Assembly: GCA_022835595.1 (NCBI GenBank)
Contig: BQUP01000007.1
Span: 124,001-188,000, forward strand
Direction of reading: 5' to 3'
Source of the DNA: Cystobasidium ongulense
Taxonomy: Eukaryota; Basidiomycota; Cystobasidiomycetes; Cystobasidiales; Cystobasidiaceae
DNA length: 64,000 nt
The translations under genes and the position numbers were made by a program. Shown piece after piece: positions 49,976 to 63,212 of the stretch (positions within the stretch are counted from its first letter, which is position 1; the number at the start of each line of letters is the position of its first letter). The notes beneath the pieces were generated by a model that was not told the DNA's origin, did no database searches, and worked only from the letters and a program-made list of their open reading frames with translations.

Positions 49976-50627
49976 TTAAGCTTGCCGTGTTGCTTCGACT
50001 TCTGTGGATGGCGTTGCTGGTCCGTTATCTGCTACTTTGACTTCTACATTCTGCCATTGTTCTGGTGTGAATGTTTTCTGTAATGGTTTGCATGAGCAAG
50101 CTTGCACATTCGCTTAGATTGAAAGCGGCTAACCTGCGAGAATGCGTGCAATTCGGCTATTTCTGCTCTGAGGGCTGCATTGACTGGAGGTAATAGGTTA
50201 GAGACTGCATGTTCCAACCGCGACAAGATCTACACACCCATTTTATGCCGCTTGAAGGTTGGCAGCTTCTCGAAAGCTTTCGAGACTATGATGACTTCGT
50301 AGGACTGCGTGCAGGGCCGGGTGAGCAAGCTGGGGCGGTGACAGGAGATAAGGTGTGATCTCACCTGTCCACATCCGCCTGTTTGATCATCGAGAGTACG
50401 GCACTCTACGCGTCAGCTTCATTCGCCCAATCCGCCCGCTCGACGATGGGATCAATCAGATTAGAGATCACTGACCAGAAATGTCGAATACTTGCTGGAG
50501 AGAGAGATCCAGCGTCAGTGGAGAGTGGAGGACTGGGAAGCTGTACTGATACACCCACTACATGCTCTACACCACCCTCAACCTTGGTCCTAATCGCCTC
50601 TTCCAGCTGTTCTGTGGTTATCGGCAT
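49976..50627 (-). CDS. BolA-family iron-sulfur partner protein
   Basis: This is a small BolA protein, most like the Fra2/BOLA2 group that works with monothiol glutaredoxins in iron sensing. Six exons: 50627-50555, 50490-50476, 50378-50365, 50304-50238, 50183-50134 and 50077-49976 (106 aa). It starts MPITTEQLEEAIRTKVEGG and continues EHVVVFDISGGCGQSYEVII, then VSKAFEKLPTFKRHKMVNAA and AEIAELHAFSQKTFTPEQW. The Cys of GCGQ and the His of KRHKM are candidate cluster ligands by position in the family. Exons 2 and 3 are only 15 and 14 nt. No mitochondrial presequence is visible, favouring a cytosolic form. It diverges from the tuberin gene with 351 bp between starts. Confidence 0.92.
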
Positions 50628-50978
50628 GATGCTTGCAATCAAATTGGTGCAAGGCGAAAAAGCGTGACTTGGAGGTGGTCGACCTCTTTGCAGCTTTGAG
50701 TGCTGACGACACCACACAACCAAAGACGATGTATCCATTGAGATAGCAGAACTCGTTCGATGCATTCCCGGTAGACCAGGCCATTCCACCATGCAGCGTC
50801 CTCGTCCAGCACACCAACCACCATCCAGTCCAGCACGCGCGCCAAAGTCAAGAGAGATCCAAAGGGCAGCGCCAGTCAGGCATTGCTGACAGGTCAGGTC
50901 AGGCAGAATACCTTGAACAGAGCCATCTGAATCCTACCCCGACGCACCGTCACTCGGCTTCCCATAGACGCAGTCAAG
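50628..50978. promoter_or_regulatory. Divergent promoter, BolA / tuberin
   Basis: The two starts face outward from this 351-bp interval. A minus-strand open frame covers part of it but is a read-through of BolA upstream sequence without motifs. Confidence 0.5.
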
Positions 50979-53900
50979 ATGCCAGAAAGCCCGACGAGGT
51001 CGTCTCCGCCAACACCAGCTCCACCTCGCTTCGGCTTCTTCTCAAGGCTAGGTCGGCGTACTGCTTCTCAATATGGCTCCATACACAGCGTGGCGAGCAG
51101 TGCAGTCAGTACTCCGGCGGCAAGACATGAATCCGCATCCGATAGGCTATCCAGCATGCTTGGATCCCGGACCTCGCAGGACGGCAACGAGCCTGCAGCG
51201 ACAGGGTCAGGCAGTAGTACCAGCAGACACAGCAATAACAACACGGACATATTTCGGCCCTCATTCAGTGCTGAGAAAACTGCTAGAATAGGAGCGACGG
51301 CCACCAAAGAGAGCGACTCGGCTCTCTGGATGAAGCGCATGATGCAGCAACTACGTACAGACGCCCAAGCCGACCCTGCCGAAGTATGGATGTCTAACCC
51401 AAATCTCATCAATATGAATTCGAAGGAGCTGTGTGCACTTGGGATAGAGCTGCTACGGACCTGTGTTATCCTCTCAAGCGAGAACGCAGCCGACCTCAAG
51501 ACACTCTACATCCGTCATATGTACTACGAGCAGGTACGCCTGCTTTTTGCACATGCGGGTGACACGCTCGATGAAGTCTCGCTACAAGCTATTGTCGGCG
51601 TGCTGGAAGCTCTCACACGAGGTGGAAAGGATCTGCTAGGCTTGGAAGGTTTCGTCCCGTTGCTCATTGACATCGCAGCTCGACTCACAGAGCTTCGCCA
51701 AGCCTATCGTATGCGCTACATCGATCTCAAAACAGCAAGCACACCCCTCCTTGACTCGAACTTCGCGACGCCTTTCGTCAGACTGCCCCCAGAGAAGCTT
51801 TTCATATCGTCTGATCCGAAGCACTCTCCAGCTGCGCTTCTAATAGCTGCACATAAATTCTCCTTCTCTCATATTCCGCTTGAAGACATTGAGCAGACTA
51901 TGTTTCGTTTCATAGTTAGAGGGATGGAAGCACTAGGCGAGCACGAAGTCAGCAAAGTTCTTGAATTCATCGACACCGTTGTTAAATTTGGCTATGTTCC
52001 CTCACCACATCTCGAAGAAACAGTCAAATTCGTAGCTCGAGCTGCAGGCATAGAAGGTCGCGTCAATGTTGTCGAGGTATCACCTGATGGCGACCGGCGA
52101 ATAGCAGACCTCCCGCCTGATCTCCCAAATCAAGCTCACAACGTAATGACGAACCTCCTTAGATCACCAGCGAATCAAGCTTTAAAACAGTTACGGGGTA
52201 TTCTGTCGACCAAAAAGGAAGATAAAGCTGGATCTCAGTGCCCTACTCCCCTTTTAATCGGTACCCTGCGTTGCCTGAGAAGAGCTTACAAAGGCTACGA
52301 GGCAATAGTAGCGGATTTACAAGCTGAAGAGCCGTCAAATCCATTATCTGACAAATACCCTACGTTACTGTCCCTTGGTATGACAGTCTTGCATCAGAAT
52401 ATGCTCGACGTGCTAAAATGGCGTTCCGACGAGGTAGATTCAGAGGTACTTCTTTTCCTCGAGGAACGATTCAGTTCCCGCGCTGCCGAGAAGAAATACT
52501 TCAATTATGACGAATGGGAAATGGTCATTTCGATATTGGAACGTATGACTTGGCATATCGAGGAATATGAGCGGTCAACGGGCAAGCCTTGGAGTATTGA
52601 GAATGCCATGCCACGTGCGTTCCCCCACTCCCTTGTTCGCAACCCAATGCTGATTATCGAATTGTGACTGCAGAAACGCCTCGTCGTATCCCGAATGCCA
52701 CATCAAGAGCAGATGCGGCCCCAGTCGTTCTCACTACATCTCCCTTTTCGTCTGTAGAAACGCCCCCACAGCCAATTACATTACCCGTCCTCGCCAGCTT
52801 TTCGCTGGTCATAAATCGGATGCTTGTTGCCCAATCACTGGATACATTTACCGGCTCCCACATTCGATTCTTCGACTTCTTGTTAACGATAGCTAGGCAT
52901 CTAAGCAGCTCCGCTCTCGTTTCATTCTTCAATTTTTATCAAGCTCGACAATTGGCTTCTCCCGGTCGTATCGACTGGATTGAGCGACTCCAACTTATCG
53001 TCTCGGTCTTCTTCCCATCTATGCCTTACTCTTACATCCGAGAAACAGTCCGCGCAGGCAGAAGATCTGTTCTTCAACTACTGGACGAAACGTACACTCA
53101 GGCTCAAGGAGACTATGTTACAACCTTGATGGACAAAGTGGTCTTTCCGCTCCTAGAAACCCATTTGGGACACGAAAGAGACTCGGCAGTTCTGCTGATT
53201 GCTTTCCACTTGATGGAGAAATGTGCCGGTGATTGCGTGCCATATGATGATCAAACAAGCGACCGCCTTAGGCGCTTCGACAGATTGTTCGGCATACTTA
53301 AAGACCTATCTTGGCTACATTCACAACCTGAAAAACGCTCAGATACTATACGTAGCGAGTCTTTCCCCAGCTCTGTTATGTCCGACCGGTCTCCAGACAG
53401 ATCACAATCACGTGGAGGTGCTGTGACTGTGGCCGATGTAGGTCTGTCGGCGACACAGCTCCTCATCAAGATGTTCCATCAATGCATTATAGCCTCTAGT
53501 TCGCGGTCTTCTCGTTTGGGAGTCAGCATGTTCAATCACTTCTTGGATATACTATCTCCCATCGCAAGATCAAGCATACAACGATATCCTGCTTCCAAAG
53601 CTTCGCGATTTGCTGTCCTTCAATGCCTAGTGCGCTTACGAGCTGATCAAAGACATCGGATCTTTGCTCGGCCCCAATTGGATTTCGAAGAGTTGGCTCG
53701 CATCTTGGGAAGGACTGCTGAACAAGAACAAGCCGAAGTCGCTCGGGGTAGAGAGAGAGGAAGGCAAAACGCTCGGCGCGATTTGACAGGGCATCTGGCG
53801 GATTCTGACAGTGTCGTCAGCGGCACTACAGCGCATAGAAGTATGACCGGAAGCCGCAGCCGAACCCGTGCACCCAATCAGTCTCCTCCTCGACATCGAG

Positions 53901-56205
53901 CACCTGTGCCAGCACTATACTGGTCTTGCCCTGAAACTCTAAGTTTCACCTATCCTAAGCAACGGGTCGTCCCCACTGGCTCAAAGAGCACGGTGTCTTT
54001 CGATCATATCAACATGCGTGACTGGAGCGAAAGTATAGCTACGGAGGATAGCGAAGCCTTCAATCTCGACCGACTCCCTCCTCAGAGCGAATTGATCGTT
54101 CTACCTGTGTCGGAATATCTGACCGTCATACAAGCGCTCATCTTCCAAGAAACGGACTGGGATTTAGTATCATATGTGCTTTGTGCAGTGCCCAATCAAT
54201 TGGCAAATAAGCACTTTGCATGCGGTCCCAGAGCCGCTCGAAAACTGCAGGAACTTTGCCATGCACTGTGTGAGCATCTCAACAAGGATGACCTAGGCAA
54301 ACAAGCGGCACTACCCTCAAATATCAAAGAGAGTGATGTGCATGCAGTCGCATACCAATGGCTGGCCACGCTCATCGCATATCGTGATCTTTTCAAACGC
54401 GATAAGCAGAATGAGATGGTCGTGACGTTCATGCGAGGCCTTTCAAAGACCCCCAACATTGCAAAACCAAGTATACACGCTCTTACTATGGCATGTTACG
54501 AGTTTGAAGCTTCAATGTCAAAATATCTGCCTGAAATACTTAGCGCGTTGGTTCGCATTATGTCGACGGTAAACATGCCAGTACATATCTTGGAGCTAGT
54601 CGCTTCAATCGGTCACATCAAGTCACTCTACGCCAATTTTACGGAAGATGACTATAAAAAGGTTTTCGCTGTCGGCGTCCAGTATCTCTCCACCCACTAT
54701 GAAAATTTGCTTGACGATCCGGCAAGCGGCGTCGTGCCAGAGGAGCTGAGTAAGGCCATCACCCATGCATTTGGTCAATACGTCTTCCTTCTCTCTTTCT
54801 ACGTCATCGCTTTGTGGTACACGATTATTCCCACGGGCGAAAGAGCGCGATATACGAGCTTTGTCGTTCAGCGCCTCTTGCGCGCAATCGAATCGCACGT
54901 CACACTCGATGCCGCGACTGAAGTGTCTCTCGACATGCTAGCGCGTTTGGCGTATTCCACAAGCTCAAGCTTCGTTCCCGTGTTTGGGCGTGCCCTGCCA
55001 GACACAATCAGCAAGTCATGGATCATAGCATACTCAATATTGACTGTAGAAAGTCGTCCGGGGTGCAAGGAGTCGACAGTAACCATCCGCCGCCCATCAG
55101 GTGTCGTTCGTGGACAGGTCTCCCTGCCATTTGAAGAGCTTCAGAACGTCGATATATTGGATCTGTTGTGGAGGAATCGCAAGGTGTTTCAAGTGGATGC
55201 GACCACCCAGATCGACATGCCCCAATGTGACGGCGAAGCTCTCTACAACGCAGATCCTGCCTTTTTTACACTCTTTCTGCCACCGCACAGTCACATCAAC
55301 GAACATGGCCTTCCCATAGCGGTCCAAGAAACCGACCAGACCCGACGTTCTATCAACGTGCTCGACTCTATGCCTCATATCGATTCGCACAAGATCGGGG
55401 TGATATATGTTGGTTCTGATCAAACGACGGAGCAGCAAATCTTGCAGAATGTACACGGGTCACAAAGCTACAGCGAATTTCTTGCTGGCCTTGGCAGCTT
55501 AGTACGCTTGGAAGGCTGCAAGATTAATACAGGTGGACTGGATCGTGTAGCTGACTTTGATGGCAAGTGGACGTATGTTTGGTCGGATGAGATACAGCAG
55601 GTCATCTTCCACGTTGCTACACTAATGCCTACTCGACGTGAGACCGATCCCCAATGCAACTACAAGAAGCGACACATAGGTAACGACTACGTGAAAATCG
55701 TATTCAACGATTCGGGAGTGAGGACTCCGTTTGATGTCCTGCCTGGGCAATTCAACTTTGTCAACATCATAGTCGAACCGCACACGCCTGCAGGAGAAGC
55801 TTGGAAAGGAGAAACAGGTATAGCCAACAATACCCAGTTCTTCAGGGTTAGTATGCAACAGAGATCTGACATGCCGGAAATGGGGCCTCTGGGTATTTTC
55901 AAGATGGTCTCGAAGAATTCCTTGTCTGCTTTCGTCCGTGAACTAGCTTTGCATGCAAACCTGTTCGCCCAGCTGTTCTTACAGTCTGTAGGTGTCGAAG
56001 GCAAGTCATCCGCCAATCGGCAGAAAGTAGAGTACACATCAACATGGCGAAACAGATTAGGTATGTGTCGTGGGCAAGCTTGCTTGTGAGTTGTCGCAGG
56101 CCGGCTGACGGTTTTTACCTAACAGATGCTATAAAACGGTTCAGAGAATTGGTCGATGTGGAAGAAAGGTCAGGAAAGCAGAAAGAAGAGGGAAAGAACG
56201 TTTGA
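50979..56205 (+). CDS. TSC2: Tuberin (TSC2) homologue with Rap/Rheb-GAP domain
   Basis: This is the GTPase-activating subunit of the TSC complex, which restrains the Rheb-TOR pathway. Three exons: 50979-52614, 52674-56060 and 56126-56205 (1700 aa, close to human tuberin). The N-terminus is Ser-rich; a long helical repeat region then follows, containing tuberin-type sequence (KELCALGIELLRTCVILSSE; WLATLIAYRDLFKRDKQNEM). The Rap_GAP domain spans about residues 1460-1650: FLAGLGSLVRLEGCKINTGG, KWTYVWSDEIQQVIFHVATL, KRHIGNDYVKIVFNDSG with the Asn-thumb position in HIGND, and FNFVNIIVEPHTP. LALHANLFAQLFLQS ends the domain. A short charged tail follows the last intron. A hamartin partner is not in this window. 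Confidence 0.95.
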
Positions 56206-56479
56206 AATGCATAAGCGTGAATAGTACGATTGCGTCAGTGTCTGTTGTTGCTTATTTTATCGTCCAATGCGAATACCATTATAACGCGCGCAATTCATGT
56301 ATCTTTAGACAGGTGCAGGATATTAGATAGCAGGACACAAACGAAACGCTATTTTATATTGCTCCTCTTGTGCTACATGGTCTTTACTACTTTCAGTCTG
56401 TGCTTGTGTCCATTATGCGTTACAAAAACCCAAACGCGTTACCGCTGAACACGTACTCGGGGTTGTTTCACCTCTGGCA

Positions 56480-59384
56480 TCAGACGTCGTCAGTGACGGA
56501 TGATCGACGGTATTGCATCTGTCTGGCACGTATCTCATAGTATCGTCTGTCTTCTTCGGATTGATGCTCCAGTTCTTCGCTGCGGGATGGTGAAGGGCCC
56601 CCGGATTGCGATGATGCTGATGTCCTCCTGTCTCTTTCTCGACCGGAAGGAGAGTGGTTTTGGGGTAATGTCTTGGCTTCTGGATTCAGTAAAGTACGCA
56701 ATGACGATGTTGAAGCTGGAATAATTGGCAGATCTAGATCCGGACGTCTAATCATTTCGGACAGCGAAGGTAAAGTTATGCGCTGTCCGGCACCAGACGA
56801 GCTAGTAGGTCTTGATCTGGGCTCAGGCGGCTGCATACGTGGCAAGTACGCATCAGAATTTGCTTGAGCATACTGGGCTGGGAAGCTGTTGTAAGTTTGA
56901 GGGTAGGCTTGGTATGATTCGTATGACTCTGGTGGCTGATAACGAGTGGCCGCTGGCGGTCCAAATCCTCGAGGAGGTGGCATGTGCTCCCCAGAAGATG
57001 ATGCTGGCCGTCCAGTATGCACTGCTGCATGTGTTGGAGGTGGATATGGGTAACGTTGTCTGCTGGATGATTGAAGATAAGGGTCTGCTGCCATGTGGGA
57101 TGAAGGCATTGTGGGTGCAGTAGTGGGACGCTGCGACGATTGATGAGATACAGGTGGTGGATATGCTGGCAGTCCGCCAGATGTCCGAGGTAAATAATAC
57201 TGCTGCTCGCGGAAGCGTGCACGAGCATCAATTGAGCTAGGATAAGATGGGGTTTCGGGTTCAGAGCGCATGGCTATATAGGACGACGAGACGGGCCGAG
57301 GCTGATAGACTCCCGCTTCAGGAACGCTATGCATCTCGCGCTCGTTCATGCCCTGTTGTGGTTGATGTCGGAAAGATCCGTATAATTCGCGCTGGTATGC
57401 TGTTCTTGGTGATAATTCTAGCGCTCGCCGTTTATTGACTTCTTCAGCAGGATCGTACATATTGTCAGTAGCTGTACGGGGCCTTTTTGCAGTCGCGTTG
57501 CCACTGCTCGAACTGCCAGGTCGCGAGTATTCACTGTTGCCGGTTCGAGGGGGACCATCAATTGGCTTGCCTCCACTGCGCCTGTGTACAAGAACTCTAA
57601 TTAGCTAAAGAACGGCGAGAAAGAAGCAAAGTCTGCTTACGCTGGTCCTCCCTTGATACGCATCTTGAGTCCTTGGGTTGCAAAGCTCTTGGACAATTCC
57701 GTCGAGTCTGGCAAGAGTGTTAGACTTCTCGAAAATATGGCACAGTGCAAGGATAGCCTACCTTGTACGCCTGGGAAGCGTTTTGGTGAGTACACCTGGA
57801 AAGGTTCTGTATATACAGTCTTGCAGTGATGTACAGTGGCGCTGAGGAAGCAACAAGAGTAAGTAGTAGGCTCCCGTAAACAGGTCAATTGCCAGGCTTA
57901 CTCCACCATCTCGTATAGGGAGAGTTTCAGACGGAACGAGCCCTCGACTCTGACTCCAATGTCTGAAAAGAATAGCAATCAGCTCATCGACTGGTTGGCT
58001 GCACAAGATCAGAACTTTAACGCACCAGGGAAGACAAAGAAGCCTTCTGCTGACCCATCTCTCGGGTCCTTAAGGTGGTACAAACTACTGACGACGTTTC
58101 CAGTGACATATCGTGTTTTCCCATCCGCCAGGAGGTATAACTCTTCATCCTCATCGGCTTTACAAAGTGCCGCAAAGCAAAAAAGGTAAGGACTTTGAAT
58201 GAGTGAAGCGGAAGTAAGTTTTGAAGGTGCTTGATGAATATTGTTGGCTCTGTTAGCTTGAGAGGGGGTTGACTCGGATGAAAGGGATGATTCGTCGCTG
58301 TTTGCAGTTGCAGGCGGTTTATTCTGGGACGGATGTTGACTGAGCGGTCTGGCTAATGAACGGGAAATTTGCAGGCGAACAACGGGCGGAGGATCTATAG
58401 GTCCTTTGGGCACTAAGTACGAGCGATCACGATGAGTCAGTGGTCGTTTCAGAAGCATGATGCTATGAGGCCTATGGGAGAAGTACTCACATTTATCGTT
58501 TCCACTGCAAAGTCGCGCTTGTTTCGGTTGTTGACGCACAAGAAGTTCGTACTCGCTATACGATGAATGATAACGGTGGTAGAATGTTGGAAATGAGCCA
58601 TACCCGTAGAGTAGTTTCATAGTGATGTGGTAAAGGAAGGAAAGCAACTCGTCAGTAAATCTGAAATGGCGGTTGAACGGACACTTTATGCGCCAGGATA
58701 TCGAGATAAAGTGAAGCGAAGGGATAGATGTGAGGATGGAGACCGGAAGCTTGACCCTGCGACAGGGTGTATGAGTGCTTGTTTGTGGGAATGCGACCAA
58801 TGCCGACGGGTATAAGGCCGAGCTGATCTGCTTTTATGCAAAAAAGTAGCGTTCCGCAGAACGGCGGAACGTATGCATTGTACCCAGACAGAGGCACCAT
58901 CGCTGCCCCACTGTATCCGATTCCCGTTATGCAAGGGTAGCATGATCCTTTCAACCGCTCCGTGGCCATAATCACACATGCGGGAAGTTGATCCCGCAAT
59001 ATAAGTACGGGGCCAAGCCGCACGAGAGAAAGAGGATGGATGATAGGACAGGATAACATATGCTGATCAAAGTGAATGAGGGTGAAGAGCTGGAAAGCGC
59101 TGTAGTTGGGCATGGCGGAGGGGAATTGTATGAAGATCCGTAATTGCATCGAAGAGCGAAACTTACAAGCTTGACAGATCTTCAGCTGTACCAGGTCTAG
59201 CGACCATGGGTACAATTTTCGGTACTCTGGAAGCATTGTTTTGACTATTGGTAATGTTACCGCCATCGGTAAAATGACCGTTGTCATCACGGAATGTAGG
59301 ATTTTGACGACGTATTAGGTTCGTGTAATAATCAGGATGAAGTTTCGTTGTTACGTCCAGGTTTGCGCAAGATAACGATAGCAT
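56480..59384 (-). CDS. Velvet-domain regulator
   Basis: This is a fungal velvet transcription regulator, a family linking development, light and secondary metabolism. The core exons are firm: 58555-58491, 58412-58026, 57962-57902, 57841-57762, 57707-57641 and 57581-56480. They read YELLVRQQPKQARLCSGN, GPIDPPPVVRLQI, a Ser-rich insert, PYLFCFAALCKADEDEELYL, GNVVSSLYHLKDPRDGSAEG, FFVFPDIGVRVEGSFRLKLS and YTEPFQVYSPKRFPGVQDS, ending the domain with LSKSFATQGLKMRIK. The tail is Pro/Ser/Tyr-rich with basic KRPR and NKRRA signals. The 5' end is uncertain: an exon at 59384-59167 (start MLSLSCANLD) fits phase, giving 659 aa, but implies a 611-nt intron. A second candidate first exon, 60173-59779, also fits. 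Confidence 0.85.
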
Positions 59385-59778
59385 TATTTTGCATTGATGT
59401 TGCCAACATTTGAAGACAGTGAGGAGGCGAGAGGAGGTAAGAGGAGTGGACAGAAATACATTGAAGGGAGGTGAAGAGTAAGCATCAAAAATGTCAGTTC
59501 GGTATTACTCGCTGATGAGCCGATTCACTCCAAGTTGGCATTGCGGCCCTAGGAGATGAGTCGCCCAAGTGCCCCATTGTGCTTGACACGTAGGATAAGC
59601 GGGTGGCGTCTCAGGCAAGGCATGGCCACGCCTAGCCCACAGCAGGCGCTGCAGATGTTTCTTGCGGCCGATGCTACAGAGGGCTTCGTATACTACAAGC
59701 TTGTAGTACACAAGCAGAAGAGACACCCTCTCTTGAAGGTTGAATGAGAAGCGATGTAGAAACGAGCAGGCAACTTAC

Positions 59779-60173
59779 ACAGATGGTGATCTCTCCCCAG
59801 TCATGGCAGTGTCTCCATGCGTACTGCTGTTAGCGATGCTTTTCGTACTTCTTACTGAAGAAGCCTCACTTCCAGAAGTACGAGGTCTAGAGTTGTTGTT
59901 TACGATGGTGGCATGCGAAGACCCAGGTCGTCGACGGTATGCAGCTCCGGTGGCATTCATATGCGAGCTCTCGTTGTAGCCTTCTGCTGATGAGATAGAA
60001 CCACGTCCACTTCCAGTTTTATTATCGTGCAGGTGTCCAGCGTGCTCTTGAGCTCCTCCACTACTGCTACCATATGAAGAGGTTGAAGGTCGTCGTTCGT
60101 CAATGACTTCGTCGTGCACCGAGAGTTCGAAGGCCATATCGCGTGAAAGTGGAGTTGTAGCTAGATCTCCCAT
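59779..60173 (-). CDS. Alternative velvet first exon or separate small gene
   Basis: An open frame starts MGDLATTPLSRDMAFELSVH, is rich in Ser/Gly/His, and ends at a GTAAGT donor after SPSV. Left unspliced, it terminates at 59775 as a 132-residue protein. The donor leaves two codon bases, the same phase needed to join the velvet core at 58555 and also the AG at 59241-59250 within the other first exon. It may therefore be the true first exon of the velvet gene. No domain is recognised in it. Confidence 0.5.
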
Positions 60174-62375
60174 TGCTCCTCACTGCATGCGGTTACGCTG
60201 CTAGGGCTGTCAATACAACCTTGGGATTCGCTATAGCCTCTGCGCACGTCTCTCCAAGTCGACAGAGTAGACAGGGGAAGTTACCAAGTTTTTTTCTTGA
60301 GAACAAATGACCTTTACTCTGCCTGCGACTTGCGCGTAGACAGGTATACTGCTTTTCTCGCGCAAAGAGGGTGATCGAAGCGTAATGAGTTTCCAGACTG
60401 GCCAAAGAAGAGCCGCACAATGAATGCGAGGAGTGGCAGGCGAGTATGGGATGGTCAAGAAGATGTGATATAGGGTAAAGATGTCTTGGGAGAGCGATGT
60501 GAATCCTGTTAAGGCGGAAGTTGCTACCGGTGTAGGGCCTTGCAAATAATGACCGTTTCCCAAATGGACAGCCAGAGGGTGATCTTCAGGTCTTTTGCAT
60601 TGATTGGGGGTGTGATTGTTGGCTGTATGGCGTATCGTGCGAACTGTCCCTTGCAGTCCGCTCTGGCTACGAGCTATATGCGTCTATTCTATTGCCTCTC
60701 TTGCACTGTTGCGGGGGTATTTGCTTGTAGACAAGAAGTGTTCGACGACGATTTGGAGCGTGTAATGAAGCGTGTGTCTCTTCTGTATGCTGCAGCCACG
60801 ACTTGCAGAGATTCGTGTCTGCTTCTTGTGATACCGGATGTCCGCAGCTGCGACAGGCTCTTACTCGCTCTCTCCAGATCTGGCAGGTGCTCAAACGTAT
60901 CCTGCCGTGTAACCGGATCCTACTTGTAACGCAAGCCAGCTCTGAATGCGATGATCAAGACCTGTATGAGGAGTAGACAGCGGATGGAGCACAGAAGCTG
61001 TGCGATAGAGGAGACTTGTCACAAAGCAAGCGTAAAGCTCTGATTATTAGATCTTGAAGGCTTTGGTATATGCTTCTGAAGCTTAATTATAAGAGCCTCC
61101 CGATCATCCGCAACATCTTTCAAACTTTCTTTTGGCCGGTGGTTCGACGCAGGCAAATCAGAAACACTATTATTATCAAACATTGCAATCATTGATGGAC
61201 AAGGTTATAGATAACCATAGGGAGGCAGCCAGTTCTCTTCTGTCATCCCATCATGCAACTGCTTTATTGTTACACCGGTAGAAACCCGAGTTGCCGCACC
61301 ACTGTCCACAGAATTTCATAAAGAAATGGCAGACTAATGCTAGTCTGCAGCTTGGAAAATGCCTTCCCTAGGCTAGTTCAACTTGTGTCAATAGCTGCAA
61401 ATTTCCTAGTTACAGGACAGCCGGAAACTGCGGCACGCTACCGGTACGATGAGGCTTTACCACTTAAATGTTCCATGCGAGCGTGCTTGCGGGTTTGCAT
61501 ATGTTGAGCTCAATCCATTCTGGCTCGTCGCCGTCAAAGCAGAAAGCTGTGATACAGCTTGCTTCCGACGACTGCGGCACGTGCCATAATTTCGGAAAAC
61601 TATGCAGGTTTCTAGCACACTACGGGCTGCTGGACGTACTAAGAGTAGTACGGTAACATACCATTTGGGCAGGGAACAGCAGTGGTTGTGACATAAAAGC
61701 AGGTCGTTCCCTTTGTAATATTTGTGCGAAGCCTGTCTATATCCACTCTAGGATCTTCTCGATCTGTACGAGAGAGGACTACGACTCCCGAGAAACATGG
61801 TATTTCGGAAATACCGAACAAGACTCGGTCAGAGCGGGATGGTTTAACTGATATGTCCCAATGGGTTCATCGTTAATAGACGGTGGAAGAAGATCGTTTC
61901 GGTTGGCAACTTGAACGTGTGGGTTTGTACCTTGTACCCTAGTCCTGCACTACAGCAACATTAGATCACCTTCATATGGTCTAAGATGATGTTGTATACA
62001 TTACCTTGACGTCTGGTGAGTGTGTACGACGTCCCGAGAGCAAGATGTGGGACAGCATTGCTCGGAAGTCATCAGATAAGTCAGTTCTACGTATACTGAT
62101 GCGGCATCCTTGATAGAAGAAATTTCTGTATGGACAAGGCTATGATACTAGCACCAGCTTGATTTCATTGCCTGGCGATAGCCCATGTGCACAGACAGAT
62201 CTTCTCATCACATTACAACATTTGATCTAATACTCAGTTCGCCCGGTGTTCGGGCAGAGCTGGAGGGTGGGCCTGTCGGCTAGGTTGCTCTTTGACTTCC
62301 GCCTTTCGTTTTTACACTTCCTGGCTTTACACCACCACGACTCTTTGCATTTCGCAGCCAAACCCACCAGCAATC
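60174..62375. other. 2.2 kb gene-poor divergent region
   Basis: No coding region is supported between the velvet-side exon and NOP10. Open frames at 60231-60563 (minus) and 60540-60929 (plus) overlap each other and have no motif. This may be a long regulatory region or leader for the velvet gene. The stretch is AT-richer from about 61040 to 62240. Confidence 0.5.
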
Positions 62376-62766
62376 ATGCATCTCATGTACACGATAGACG
62401 ACAAGGGCAGCCGAGTGTACACATTGAAGGTTGGTCGCTCTGAACTGCATTTATGCCTACTGTTCACCTCATCTACAAATGGCTAACTTGTTCGACCTTG
62501 CTTCCACAGAAAATTACAGCTGAAGGCAAGATCTCAAAGTCTGCCCATCCAGGTGCGTTGCTATCAGCCGGGATAAGCTTCTGCTTCTCCTACACGATTT
62601 GAACGAGTCAAGCCCGTCAATGTATGCACAACCCAGGCTGATGATCCCATTCCTCTTGCCAATTCCAGCTCGCTTCTCGCCAGATGATAAATTCTCAAGA
62701 CATAGAGTAACTATCAAGAAGAGATGCGGTGTGCTACTTACTCAGCTGCCAGAGAGGGAGATGTAA
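62376..62766 (+). CDS. NOP10: H/ACA snoRNP protein NOP10
   Basis: This is a core H/ACA ribonucleoprotein subunit that supports pseudouridylation and rRNA processing with Cbf5, Nhp2 and Gar1. Three exons: 62376-62429, 62510-62552 and 62669-62766 (64 aa). It reads [38 protein letters not shown] and [20 protein letters not shown], which is the whole family. Both introns fall in conserved sequence and restore the frame. The ATG has a good context. A Met after LPERE ends the protein. The identification is certain. Confidence 0.97.
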
Positions 62767-63212
62767 ACGCATTATCACTACAACTATCACACGCCCACAT
62801 CAGCTCTTCAAAGGCTTCCTGCACGCAAGGTCAAGGCAATTCCAGTGCTCGAAGATGATCGATTCCATCGCGTAAGCGCAGCAAGTCCCACGGAGCAGAC
62901 CACACAAACTCTGCCAGACGCTTACCTCCACAAGATTTACGCATGCCACTTTCCGTATTGTTGCTATAACTACTACTCTTTGCGGCACCTCTGTTACTTG
63001 TCGTTCTACAACCTGTACTCTTTTACACCCGCAAAGCCAGGCAAATGTCGGTAATGTCGAAACAACATCGTAATTCCAAGCTATCGTGAAACCCCAAGTT
63101 TGTTGTACTAACAATACATCGCTTCCTTCTCTCGTCAATACTGTCCATGTCTCTTTCAAACACTGAGTACCTTGCTTTCCAGACTTAAATGCTTCATGTC
63201 GTCGTCGTCTGC
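62767..63212. other. Convergent intergenic region
   Basis: This lies between the NOP10 stop and the stop of the right-edge gene. No coding region is supported. Confidence 0.5.

Noticed and set aside
60231-60929. Overlapping open frames on both strands upstream of the velvet gene
   Set aside because: Neither has a motif, good splice sites or coherent codon use.
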